This document shows, piece by piece, positions 6,244-12,141 of a stretch of 12,141 bases of DNA. The notes under the pieces were generated by a model. The model worked only from the letters and a program-made list of their open reading frames with translations, ran no database searches and was not told the origin of the DNA. Source of the stretch: Nitrososphaeraceae archaeon (lineage in GTDB: Archaea > Thermoproteota > Nitrososphaeria > Nitrososphaerales > Nitrososphaeraceae); assembly GCA_025449515.1 (NCBI GenBank), contig JANWJI010000155.1, forward strand, positions 1 to 12,141, given 5' to 3'. Positions within the stretch are counted from its first letter, which is position 1, and each line of letters starts with the position of its first letter. Position numbers and translations under genes: made by a program.

Positions 6244-7806
6244 ATGAATAAATTAATAACATTAATCGAATCCATATCTGGGGTTTGGCTTCTTATTTCA
6301 AGTGTTATCTTATTATCCATAAACACTGGAACTACAGAAGCTGCAGCCGCATCGATAGTGAAGACAAATACTCTCATTAAACATCTTGTGGTCATATTCC
6401 AAGAGAATGTATCATTTGATCATTACTTTGCCACTTATCCTAATGCTACAAATCCCTCAGGAGAACCAAAGTTTACGTCTAGTCCTGCAACGCCATCTGT
6501 GAACGGATTGTCCTCTAATCTTCTAGTAAATAATCCTAATGCCAACTATTCAGTGAATCCATTTCGATTAGACAGATCTCAGGCAATGACCTGCGATATG
6601 GATCATGAATACCCAGCAGAACAACAAGCCTATCACGGTGGATTGTTAGACAAGTTTGTAGAATTTGCTAGCTCAACAGATTCAGGTTGTACCGACGCAG
6701 CTCACAAGAAACAGGTTATGGGCTACTTCGATGGAAATACTGTTACGGCCTTGTGGAATTATGCACAACATTTTGCGATGAGCGATAATTCTTTTGGTAC
6801 CACATTTGGTCCGTCTACTCCTGGAGCTTTAAACCTTGTATCTGGTCAGACTCACGGCGCAACTCCGGCCAACATAGCTGATAATGTAGCTAATAGGACA
6901 GTTATAGCAGATCCAGATCCTCGTTTTGATGATTGTTCAAGTGGCACAAAAATAGTGATGAGTGGAAGAAATATCGGTACTGTTCTTAACTCGAAAAATA
7001 TATCCTGGGGATGGTTCCAAGGAGGATTTAAACCAACTAGCAAGACTGTCGATGGCAAAGCGATGTGTGGTTCTGTACATAAGAACATAAATGGCGCTGT
7101 AGAGAAAGATTATGTTCCACATCATGAACCCTTCATGTATTACAACATGACAGCTAATCCTCATCACTTGCCTCCAACTACTGTTGGTATGATAGGAAAT
7201 GCAGATCAGGCAAATCACCAGTATGATTTGAGTGATTTCTGGAACGCAGCTAAAAATGGAAATTTACCTGCAGTAAGCTTTCTAAAAGCACCCAAGTATC
7301 AAAACGGGCATGCAGGATATTCTGATCCAATAGACGAACAACATTTTCTAGTTTCAACAATCAACCGTATCCAGCAGCTACCAGAATGGAATAATACAGC
7401 AATCATCATCTCATATGATGATTCTGACGGCTGGTACGATCATGTCATGCCGCCCATAATTAGTCAATCTAATGATCCCAAATATGATAAACTTTTAGGA
7501 TCTGACCTATGTGGACATGTTTCCCCAGGCATATATCAGGATCGTTGTGGATATGGTCCACGTCTCCCATTGTTAGTAATTTCTCCATACTCAAAGACAA
7601 ATTTTGTAGATCATTCCATTACTGATCAGACATCTATTATACGGTTTATTGAAGACAACTGGGGATTAGGTAGACTTGGAAATCAATCATTTGATAAAAA
7701 GGCTGGAAAAATTGATAACATGTTGGATTTCAACGATGGCGTTCATGCTGAAAAGCTGTCACTAGATCCTAATACAGGTATGCAAATGCTGAATTCAAAT
7801 GGATGA
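6244..7806 (+). CDS. Secreted phosphoesterase (phospholipase C / acid phosphatase family)
   Basis: This protein of 520 residues belongs to the phosphoesterase family (PF04185) that includes bacterial phospholipase C and acid phosphatases; these hydrolyse phosphate esters outside the cell using bound metal. An N-terminal hydrophobic segment (about residues 10-28) followed by TTEAAAAS is a secretion signal. QENVSFDHYF at about 53-62 is the family's metal/nucleophile motif (E-N-x-S-F-D-H-Y-F). CDMDHEY, HHEPFMYYN, the P-A-V-S-F block, SYDDSDGWYDHVMPP and GYGPRLPLLVISPYS are the remaining conserved blocks in the usual order, so the domain is complete. The substrate class (phospholipid or phosphomonoester) cannot be decided. 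ATG 6244 is preferred to the TTG at 6238, two codons upstream. A short hairpin overlaps the stop and a T-tract lies at 7861-7865. A plausible role is phosphate scavenging. Confidence 0.9.
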   Translation: MNKLITLIESISGVWLLISSVILLSINTGTTEAAAASIVKTNTLIKHLVVIFQENVSFDHYFATYPNATNPSGEPKFTSSPATPSVNGLSSNLLVNNPNANYSVNPFRLDRSQAMTCDMDHEYPAEQQAYHGGLLDKFVEFASSTDSGCTDAAHKKQVMGYFDGNTVTALWNYAQHFAMSDNSFGTTFGPSTPGALNLVSGQTHGATPANIADNVANRTVIADPDPRFDDCSSGTKIVMSGRNIGTVLNSKNISWGWFQGGFKPTSKTVDGKAMCGSVHKNINGAVEKDYVPHHEPFMYYNMTANPHHLPPTTVGMIGNADQANHQYDLSDFWNAAKNGNLPAVSFLKAPKYQNGHAGYSDPIDEQHFLVSTINRIQQLPEWNNTAIIISYDDSDGWYDHVMPPIISQSNDPKYDKLLGSDLCGHVSPGIYQDRCGYGPRLPLLVISPYSKTNFVDHSITDQTSIIRFIEDNWGLGRLGNQSFDKKAGKIDNMLDFNDGVHAEKLSLDPNTGMQMLNSNG

Positions 7807-7824
7807 CGAAAGATAATCTCGTCA
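7804..7824 (+). terminator. Hairpin over the phosphoesterase stop, T-tract downstream
   Basis: TGACGA (7804-7809, including the stop codon) pairs with TCGTCA (7819-7824) around a nine-base loop. A five-T run follows at 7861-7865. Together they may end or stabilise the transcript; the hairpin alone is short. Confidence 0.35.
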
Positions 7825-7977
7825 GCTTCATCAAATTCTGGCAAGTAACCCTATAATATCTTTTTCTTGAGTGCAGATCAATCCAATTGATTTACGAATA
7901 ACTGACAATAATTGTTGACTTTAACCAGGCTTTTCCTCGACTATATTCTTTAATACTCACCTCAAAAAAATATAAAA

Positions 7978-8364
7978 ATGGTGAATAATGAGTTGCCAAG
8001 TATAGTTCATTTTGAAATCCCAACAGAAGAGATATAAAGAGCCAGAAAATTCTACTCAGATCTATTTGATTGGAAAATTGAAAAAGCCCCCGGTCCATTC
8101 GAATATTGGATCATATCTACAACTGACGAAAGTGGTAACAATGGAATAGGTGGAGGGATGATGAAAAGACGAGATCCACAGCAAAAAATTAATAATTATA
8201 TAGGCGTATCTTCAATAGACGAATACTCTTCTAAAACAGAAAAGTTAGGTGGCAAAGTACTAGTACCAAAGATGGCTGTACCAGGCCATGGGTACATGGC
8301 AGTTTGTATGGACACAGAGGGTAATACTTTTTCCCTATGGAAAAGTGATTCTAATGCAAAGTAA
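7978..8364 (+). pseudogene. VOC/glyoxalase-fold gene with one in-frame stop
   Basis: From ATG 7978 the frame encodes a complete VOC-superfamily (glyoxalase/bleomycin-resistance-like) protein of 128 codons, broken only by TAA at 8035-8037, codon 20. Before it is IVHFEIPTEEI, with H11 as the usual first metal-ligand position; after it RARKFYSDLFDWKIEK, the family's first helix. Then come NYIGVSSIDEY, KLGGKVLVPKMAVPGHGYMA and DTEGNTFSLW, the second half with the E-G-N motif. Family members usually have a polar residue at the stop position, so CAA to TAA is the likely change. No frameshift is present, so the damage is recent, or it is a sequencing error. Translation from ATG 8158 would give only the C-terminal 68 residues, less than a fold. 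Substrate unknown. CTTTAATA near 7948-7955 is a possible TATA box. Confidence 0.8.
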
Positions 8365-8428
8365 TCCGCACATTCAATCCTTGTGAACCAACCTGAAAAC
8401 CGGTGATTATCACAGGCTTTGTCCTAAT

Positions 8429-8435
8429 CTTTTTC
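8429..8435 (+). terminator. T-rich tract after the VOC gene
   Basis: A five-T run in a T-rich stretch lies about 65 bases after the stop at 8364, preceded by a short dyad-like sequence. It could terminate archaeal transcription. The remaining 180 bases before the pyrophosphatase hold AT-rich dyads (GTTGTT/AACAAC at 8543-8565) but no gene. Confidence 0.3.
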
Positions 8436-8615
8436 TAGACTTTTGTTTATATTTATCATCATCTGGTTATTCAATCTAATGTTACTATCGATTTCATATA
8501 TGATTGGATGACCAGATCTTGAGCACAGAACTTTTTTGATAGGTTGTTAGTATAAGTGCAACAACAATAATAATAATGATTATTAGTAATCGGTTTTCTA
8601 TAGTATCTTTGAGGC

Positions 8616-9140
8616 TTGACAGCGGCAAACCTACCTGAAGACATGTCATTTGAGATCAACATACAGATCGAAATCCCTAAAGATAGCATTATTAAATATG
8701 AAATGGATGTCGAAACTGGAGTAATTGTTGTAGATAGAGTGCTAACAGTCAAAATGATCTATCCATGTAATTATGGATTTATTCTCGACACGAGAGAACT
8801 AGATGGTGATCATATGGATGCATTTGTGCTTGGCAATTATTCATTAACCCCCGCATCAATTATAAAGTCTCGTCCAGTAGGAGTAGTGCTAACCCAAGAT
8901 CAGGATGGTACGGATTCAAAAGTTATTGCAGTGCCTGTGACAAAGGTGGATCCTAGTTTCTCAAATATAGATGATATGAATGATATTCCAGTCTATATGC
9001 GCAATAAACTTCAACATTTCATCGAACACCACAAGGATTTGGAAAAAGACAAATATGTAAAGATTCTAGGATGGAGATGCAAGGAAGCAGCAAAGAAGCT
9101 AATCCTTGAGGCAGCTGAAAGATATAATTCTGAACAGTGA
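8616..9140 (+). CDS. ppa: Divergent family I inorganic pyrophosphatase
   Basis: The family hydrolyses pyrophosphate to phosphate in the cytoplasm, pulling biosynthetic reactions forward. With TTG 8616 as start it is 174 residues, about the length of the Escherichia coli enzyme, and aligns with a constant offset of two. E19 (IEIP), K27, E29, R41, Y49, Y53 (YPCNYGF), D63, D65, D68, D95, D100, K102 and K140 match E. coli E20, K29, E31, R43, Y51, Y55, D65, D67, D70, D97, D102, K104 and K142. Two positions differ: the D-G-D-P-x-D motif reads DGDHMD (H66), and the active-site Tyr141 is His139 (EHHKDLEK). Metal ligands are kept, so it may be active with altered kinetics. The TTG start preserves a family-like LPED before the core; ATG 8643 is the alternative and would give 165 residues. 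It stands alone. Confidence 0.9.
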   Translation: MTAANLPEDMSFEINIQIEIPKDSIIKYEMDVETGVIVVDRVLTVKMIYPCNYGFILDTRELDGDHMDAFVLGNYSLTPASIIKSRPVGVVLTQDQDGTDSKVIAVPVTKVDPSFSNIDDMNDIPVYMRNKLQHFIEHHKDLEKDKYVKILGWRCKEAAKKLILEAAERYNSEQ

Positions 9141-9168
9141 ACTCTTGTCTCATTTGAATTAGACGTTT

Positions 9169-9588
9169 CTAAATGCTTTGTGACACTCCTATAATTCGAT
9201 TTTGTGGGTGCCTACACTTACAAATATGAGATTCCTCATCATGGATTGAAAATTTGTGATGGCATCTAAGGTAGTTGCAAATTGGTTCTGACACTTTCCC
9301 AAATACATCGACTACTGTTTGTCTTTCGTAGTGATTCTTATGTCCTAATCGATCTGTATCATGCAATGTGTCATATCGCAAATGGTAAGATATCGGAGAT
9401 AAATCTCTAATAGTAAATAACTTTTCCAGTCAATCTCTTTCTGATTGCTCTTTCTGGTAATGACAACTCCAACAATAACCACATCTTGTGCAACCAAACT
9501 GAGTTCTAGATTTGCAATTTTCTCATTCCGTATACTTAAATGTCAAGGTACTCCGCAGATATTCGTGCACGTGTTTATTGACCTTCAT
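9169..9588 (-). pseudogene. Cys/His-rich frame of 139 codons with two in-frame TGA codons
   Basis: From ATG 9588 the minus strand reads 139 codons to TAG, interrupted only by TGA at 9525-9523 (codon 22) and 9432-9430 (codon 53). Between them lies GCTRCGYCWSCHYQKE, cysteines 33, 36, 39 and 42 in CxxC steps, with C25 before; a Cys at codon 22 would complete a further CxxC. After the second TGA comes an acidic/His-rich stretch and a second metal-like cluster, C104, C109, H110, H111, H116, H121, C123, C125, H127. I do not recognise a family; a zinc protein is likely. The last part could be a separate 70-residue gene from TTG 9381. Alternatively the first cluster was translated from ATG 9526 before a one-base insertion near 9517. 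Most likely this is decayed; UGA recoding is possible but unsupported. Confidence 0.5.
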
Positions 9589-9718
9589 GTAAATTGTTTT
9601 ATATCATAATACACAAAAGTAAGAATAAAACCTGTTCGTCATGAACTAATGTTATTCTATGATCTCAATATAGTATGTGAGATCTACATGATGTACATAA
9701 AAAAACTAAAATCTTTTG

Positions 9719-9742
9719 TATTATATTATATTATATTATATT
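9719..9742. repeat. TATTA tandem repeat, 4.8 copies
   Basis: The five-base unit TATTA repeats without error for 24 bases in non-coding DNA between divergent genes. The unit resembles a TATA element, so it might affect initiation, but it may be only a slippage product. Confidence 0.85.
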
Positions 9743-9934
9743 CAAATCAAATTACTTTTGATATGGATATCCCAATTAGGGAAAATATGAGATAGAATCC
9801 TGACAGATCGAGACAATATTCTTTCCAAGCTTTGTTTACTTTCTGCTAACAACTATTATTCTATACTTTTGAGGTTCCAAACACGTATCTTTAACCATAT
9901 CTGTCGGGGGAAGGAATCAAAAGTCGAGGTAATA

Positions 9935-9942
9935 GTATAAAA
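9935..9942 (+). promoter_or_regulatory. TATA box of the PAC2-family gene
   Basis: GTATAAAA is centred about 41 bases before the GTG at 9980, predicting transcription from near 9965 and a leader of roughly 15 bases. No Shine-Dalgarno sequence is evident in that leader. Confidence 0.45.
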
Positions 9943-9979
9943 GGTAAGTCAGAAAGTATTATCAATATTAAGAGCTAAA

Positions 9980-10993
9980 GTGATAATATTGGCAACGAAT
10001 ATAGAAAATATTGGATCGAAGGGGATCAAAAATGCAAATCGCAAGTTCCTAGGAGAGCAGCGCCGTAATAATGATAATGGTATCAATGGGGATTTTACAG
10101 ACATCGCGGCAGTTGATGGAAAGACAACTATAAAACTTACAACAGCTTTTAAGAGTAACAAAACAAAACTAAAAAACAATAACCCAATTCTTATTGCGGG
10201 ATTTCCTGGACCTGGTTTTGTAGGCTCAATCGCCACCAGTTATATTATTGACAAACTAAATATGCAACAAATAGCATGTGTTGAATCCCAATTCATTTCG
10301 CCTGGTGTGATCTATATTGATGGAAGATTGAGACACCCATTCCGTTTATATGCTAATGTGCACCACAATGTTTGCGTACTAGTATGCGAAGCGCCAATAC
10401 TTATACATGGCATATATTCCCTATTGGATACTGTTATGAGATGGTCTATGAACAATCATGTCAAGGAAGTGCTAGTCCTCGAAGGTATCCCTGTTCAAGG
10501 TTTGCCAAATTCAGATAGAGAACCAATTATATTATCTGGTAATGAAGAAGATGAAAATGTGACTAGTGCCAGAGTTATTGACAATAATAATGATAATATT
10601 GGTAGTAACGTGATTCAATTCCAAGATCAACAAGTAGGCACAAGTAATAAAATTACTAACGGTAAAACCAATGAACATACTGCATTCATTGGAGGAATTT
10701 CAGGTGGATTGTTATCGTCATGTCTATCAAATGGGATCCAGTGTACAGCTGTACTTATTCCTGCTCCCAGTGGGATCCCTGATCCGGAAGGGGCTGCGAT
10801 TATGATTGAAGCAATTAGTAAGATCACTGATAATGAGGATTTGAAAATAGATGTAAAGAAGCTTAGAGATGAAGGGGCTTCATTAAAGCTCCGTATGCAG
10901 GAGATCATAAGATCGGTACAAGATCAGCAACAGCAAACAGATCATCAAGTTAACCAGGAACAACAACAGCAGCAAAAATCGATTTATGGATGA
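9980..10993 (+). CDS. PAC2-family protein (proteasome-assembly-chaperone-like)
   Basis: The PAC2 family includes archaeal homologues of proteasome-assembly chaperones such as PbaB. The domain starts at about residue 68 with NPILIAGFPGPGFVGSIA, the family's glycine-rich opening. CEAPILIHGIYSLLDTVMRW, EVLVLEGIPVQG, AFIGGISGGLLSSC and VLIPAPSGIPDPEGAA follow in the expected order, to about residue 280, then a helical tail. A hydrophilic 66-residue leader, an Asn/Asp-rich insertion (about 180-232) and a Gln-rich end (about 315-333) are additions beyond the usual fold, making it 337 residues against about 250-280 for typical archaeal members. It is cytoplasmic, with no signal or helix. GTG 9980 is the first usable start; TTG 9989 is an alternative. 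Its partner, if any, is not in the window. Whether it acts on the proteasome is inferred only from the family. Confidence 0.85.
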   Translation: MIILATNIENIGSKGIKNANRKFLGEQRRNNDNGINGDFTDIAAVDGKTTIKLTTAFKSNKTKLKNNNPILIAGFPGPGFVGSIATSYIIDKLNMQQIACVESQFISPGVIYIDGRLRHPFRLYANVHHNVCVLVCEAPILIHGIYSLLDTVMRWSMNNHVKEVLVLEGIPVQGLPNSDREPIILSGNEEDENVTSARVIDNNNDNIGSNVIQFQDQQVGTSNKITNGKTNEHTAFIGGISGGLLSSCLSNGIQCTAVLIPAPSGIPDPEGAAIMIEAISKITDNEDLKIDVKKLRDEGASLKLRMQEIIRSVQDQQQQTDHQVNQEQQQQQKSIYG

Positions 10994-11011
10994 CTGATCT
11001 GATCAGATCAG
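10994..11011. repeat. 18-bp perfect palindrome directly after the PAC2 gene
   Basis: CTGATCTGATCAGATCAG begins at the base after the TGA stop (10991-10993) and is a perfect dyad; a further GATCA follows. It may fold into a nine-pair stem in RNA and act as a terminator or 3' stabiliser, or it may be a protein-binding site. A short A-rich stretch, not a T-tract, follows. Confidence 0.6.
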
Positions 11012-11042
11012 ATCAAAAACTAGATTAATATAGGCACTGATT

Positions 11043-11205
11043 ATGACTGGACAAGTTATCCGAAGATATTTCTAGACTAATAAAGATATATAAGGGAAGT
11101 TTACGGTGCATATTTGACGAGTCTATTCATGTTGTCGCTGGCGATGCTGTGTGTAAATTGAATTCGGTCCCACCAGGCCATCAACTTGATGAGACTGAGT
11201 TCTAA
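11043..11205 (+). pseudogene. Possible frameshifted small gene, about 53 residues
   Basis: A frame open from 11047 to TAA 11203-11205 encodes 52 residues that look protein-like: LSEDISRLIKIYKG, then FDESIHVVAGDAVCKLN and PPGHQLDETEF. It has no in-frame ATG, GTG or TTG near its beginning. Removing one G from the GG at 11049-11050 would join it to ATG 11043, giving MTDKLSED. That resembles the one-base lesions in the other pseudogenes here. I do not recognise a family, and chance is possible at this length. It stands between the PAC2 gene and the convergent gene at 11333; the rest of that 339-base gap shows no gene. Confidence 0.33.
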
Positions 11206-11332
11206 CCAGCGGCTAAAAGTAAGAATTATAGAAAATTCAATGATTAAATTAAGTTAACTCCAAATATGCATTATTTTGCAATTTATATGATATATGACAG
11301 ATTCTACCAACTGTTGCACTTTATTTGCTATT

Positions 11333-11542
11333 CTACCATTGTAATGATTTCATCGTATGCTTGTCTTTCTTAATTCCACTTTCATCAGGTTCCTTCAATC
11401 TTTTCGCCAAGATTTTGCTACTGTAGCCTTTCAATTTATTTGAATTTAATAAATCTAGCAGGCATCGTGGTATTAATTTTTCATCATAAGTGAATGAGCG
11501 ACAGATCATACGAATAGAAAAAATATTCGCAAAATTATTCAT
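11333..11542 (-). CDS. Small hypothetical protein, translationally coupled
   Basis: This 69-residue basic protein (start ATG 11542) is not recognised. It contains a predicted amphipathic helical middle (LIPRCLLDLLNSNKLKGY) and a Lys-rich C-terminus, with no membrane helix or metal cluster. Its ATG overlaps the TGA of the split-barrel gene as ATGA (11542-11539), which supports translational coupling and is the reason for choosing this start. An ATG at 11551, three codons upstream, would overlap by 13 bases and gives 72 residues. Gene order suggests a function linked to the upstream oxidoreductase-like protein, but no direct evidence exists. The base composition resembles its neighbours. Confidence 0.55.
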   Translation of the reverse strand: MNNFANIFSIRMICRSFTYDEKLIPRCLLDLLNSNKLKGYSSKILAKRLKEPDESGIKKDKHTMKSLQW

Positions 11543-12099
11543 TTGGTCCATGGGGAATACGCAAGGAAATAAAACGCAGGATGGATTGATAGGCCCATTA
11601 TCTTTTCGGGGCGAATCTTGATTATAATTCGCTTATGATTTGGTTTTCGATAGTAATATTTTCCGATTCCAAGATATTTTTTGGCAAGCCTTTTGAGATG
11701 CTCATCTGCACCTTCGGTTGTCTGCTCGATTACTCTTCCTTTTATTGACACCATATTAAATGGATTGTTCTGTTCAACAACAGATATGGCTATTCTTTTA
11801 TCATTTGTTATATGTTTGTTTTTTGCTGAAGTTTCAAAGGTATTTATCAAGATAAATTCGTCGATCATCTCTGCCCAAACTGGAGTGACATGCGGAGAGC
11901 CATCTTTTGATAGGGTAGACAAAAAAGCCAAATTTCTGCCATTAAAAAATTGATATACTTCTTCTTTAGTAAGTTGTGTTACACCTGCTGATTCATTTGG
12001 CGCAGATGTTGTTACATAGCTTTCTGTTTCTATGGGAGGTACATCAACAACCTCTACTGAAGTTATTATTCTTCTACTATTATCATTACCTTTTTGCAT
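11539..12099 (-). CDS. PPOX-class split-barrel flavin/F420-binding protein
   Basis: This 186-residue protein belongs to the pyridoxamine-5'-phosphate-oxidase-like split-barrel superfamily, whose members bind FMN or F420 and reduce diverse substrates. The first conserved block is VYQFFNGRNLAFLSTLSKDG at about 48-67, followed by PHVTPVWAEMIDEFILINT, the second and third strands. SAKNKHITNDKRIAISVVE (about 91-109) carries the usual K-x-x-N-x-x-x-x-R-v-A-l-s pattern. MVSIKGRVIE and the late basic segment RIIIKIRPEKIMGLSI complete the barrel. About 40 extra polar residues precede the domain. F420 is plausible because ammonia-oxidising archaea make it, but the cofactor is not decided by the sequence. 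ATG 12099 is the start; only 42 bases upstream are in the window. It is coupled to the small gene downstream through an ATGA overlap. Confidence 0.85.
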   Translation of the reverse strand: MQKGNDNSRRIITSVEVVDVPPIETESYVTTSAPNESAGVTQLTKEEVYQFFNGRNLAFLSTLSKDGSPHVTPVWAEMIDEFILINTFETSAKNKHITNDKRIAISVVEQNNPFNMVSIKGRVIEQTTEGADEHLKRLAKKYLGIGKYYYRKPNHKRIIIKIRPEKIMGLSIHPAFYFLAYSPWTK

Positions 12100-12141
12100 A
12101 TTGTAAGAAGATTAGATAACTACGTATTAATCATTGTGCTA

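Larger units (their letters stand above)
9589..9979. other. Intergenic region with pentanucleotide repeat
   Basis: No gene is seen in these 391 bases; stops are frequent in all frames. It contains a TATA-like GATATAAA on the minus strand at 9605-9598, the TATTA tandem repeat at 9719-9742, and a TATA-like box before the PAC2 gene. Confidence 0.5.

Noticed and set aside
6852..7218. Minus-strand frames inside the phosphoesterase
   Set aside because: They oppose a gene with complete conserved motifs and resemble no family.
8471..8752. Minus-strand frame across the pyrophosphatase start
   Set aside because: It overlaps the N-terminal core of a well-supported gene and its residues are low-complexity Tyr/Cys/Thr runs from AT-rich repeats.
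9430..9525. Firm selenoprotein call for the two-TGA frame
   Set aside because: No SECIS element could be identified by eye, the lineage is not known to use selenocysteine, and nearby genes are decaying; kept only as a hypothesis.
9719..9742. TATTA repeat as a replication origin element
   Set aside because: No Orc1/Cdc6 gene or origin-recognition boxes are visible nearby; it is a simple microsatellite.
1..12141. tRNA, rRNA or insertion-sequence content
   Set aside because: No T-loop/anticodon arrangement, rRNA block, transposase motif or paired terminal inverted repeats were found on reading the sequence; a covariance-model scan was not possible.

Overview
The window is AT-rich DNA from an archaeon. 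The best guess is an ammonia-oxidising Nitrososphaerota (Thaumarchaeota) of the soil Nitrososphaera/Nitrosocosmicus type. This rests on a pyruvoyl-dependent arginine decarboxylase, a PAC2-family protein, very small zinc-finger proteins, TATA-like boxes about 25-30 bases before start codons without Shine-Dalgarno sequences, and the N-terminally extended pyruvate-kinase-like family. The lineage is inferred from gene content; no rRNA is present.

Layout. The left edge holds the N-terminal third of an MFS_3-type transporter on the minus strand. A three-helix membrane protein of unknown function follows on the plus strand (674-1303). It converges on a minus-strand pair: pyruvoyl arginine decarboxylase (2972-2409), then a CHAD-domain protein (2389-1448) 19 bases downstream. 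From about 3085 to 5650 the DNA is mostly decayed. It holds a pyruvate-kinase-like pseudogene with several frameshifts and stops, a small intact ATGA-coupled pair of tiny genes (4628-4962), and a second pseudogene on the minus strand (5647-5172).

A 34-residue C2H2 zinc-finger gene (6076-5972, minus) is divergent from a secreted phosphoesterase (6244-7806). A VOC/glyoxalase-fold gene broken by one stop codon (7978-8364) and a divergent family I inorganic pyrophosphatase (8616-9140) come next. On the minus strand at 9588-9169 lies a Cys/His-rich 139-codon frame interrupted only by two TGA codons. A PAC2-family protein (9980-10993) is followed by an 18-bp palindrome. The right end carries a flavin/F420 split-barrel (PPOX-type) protein (12099-11539, minus) with a small coupled gene whose start overlaps its stop.

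No tRNA, rRNA, CRISPR array, insertion sequence or complete mobile element was recognised. Three genes touch polyanion, phosphate or polyamine chemistry: CHAD binds polyphosphate in characterised members, the decarboxylase makes agmatine for polyamines, and the pyrophosphatase releases phosphate. The secreted phosphoesterase may scavenge phosphate. Only the decarboxylase-CHAD pair looks like an operon. The most unusual features are the two-TGA Cys-rich frame, the pyrophosphatase with altered active-site residues, and several micro-genes of about 34-70 residues.
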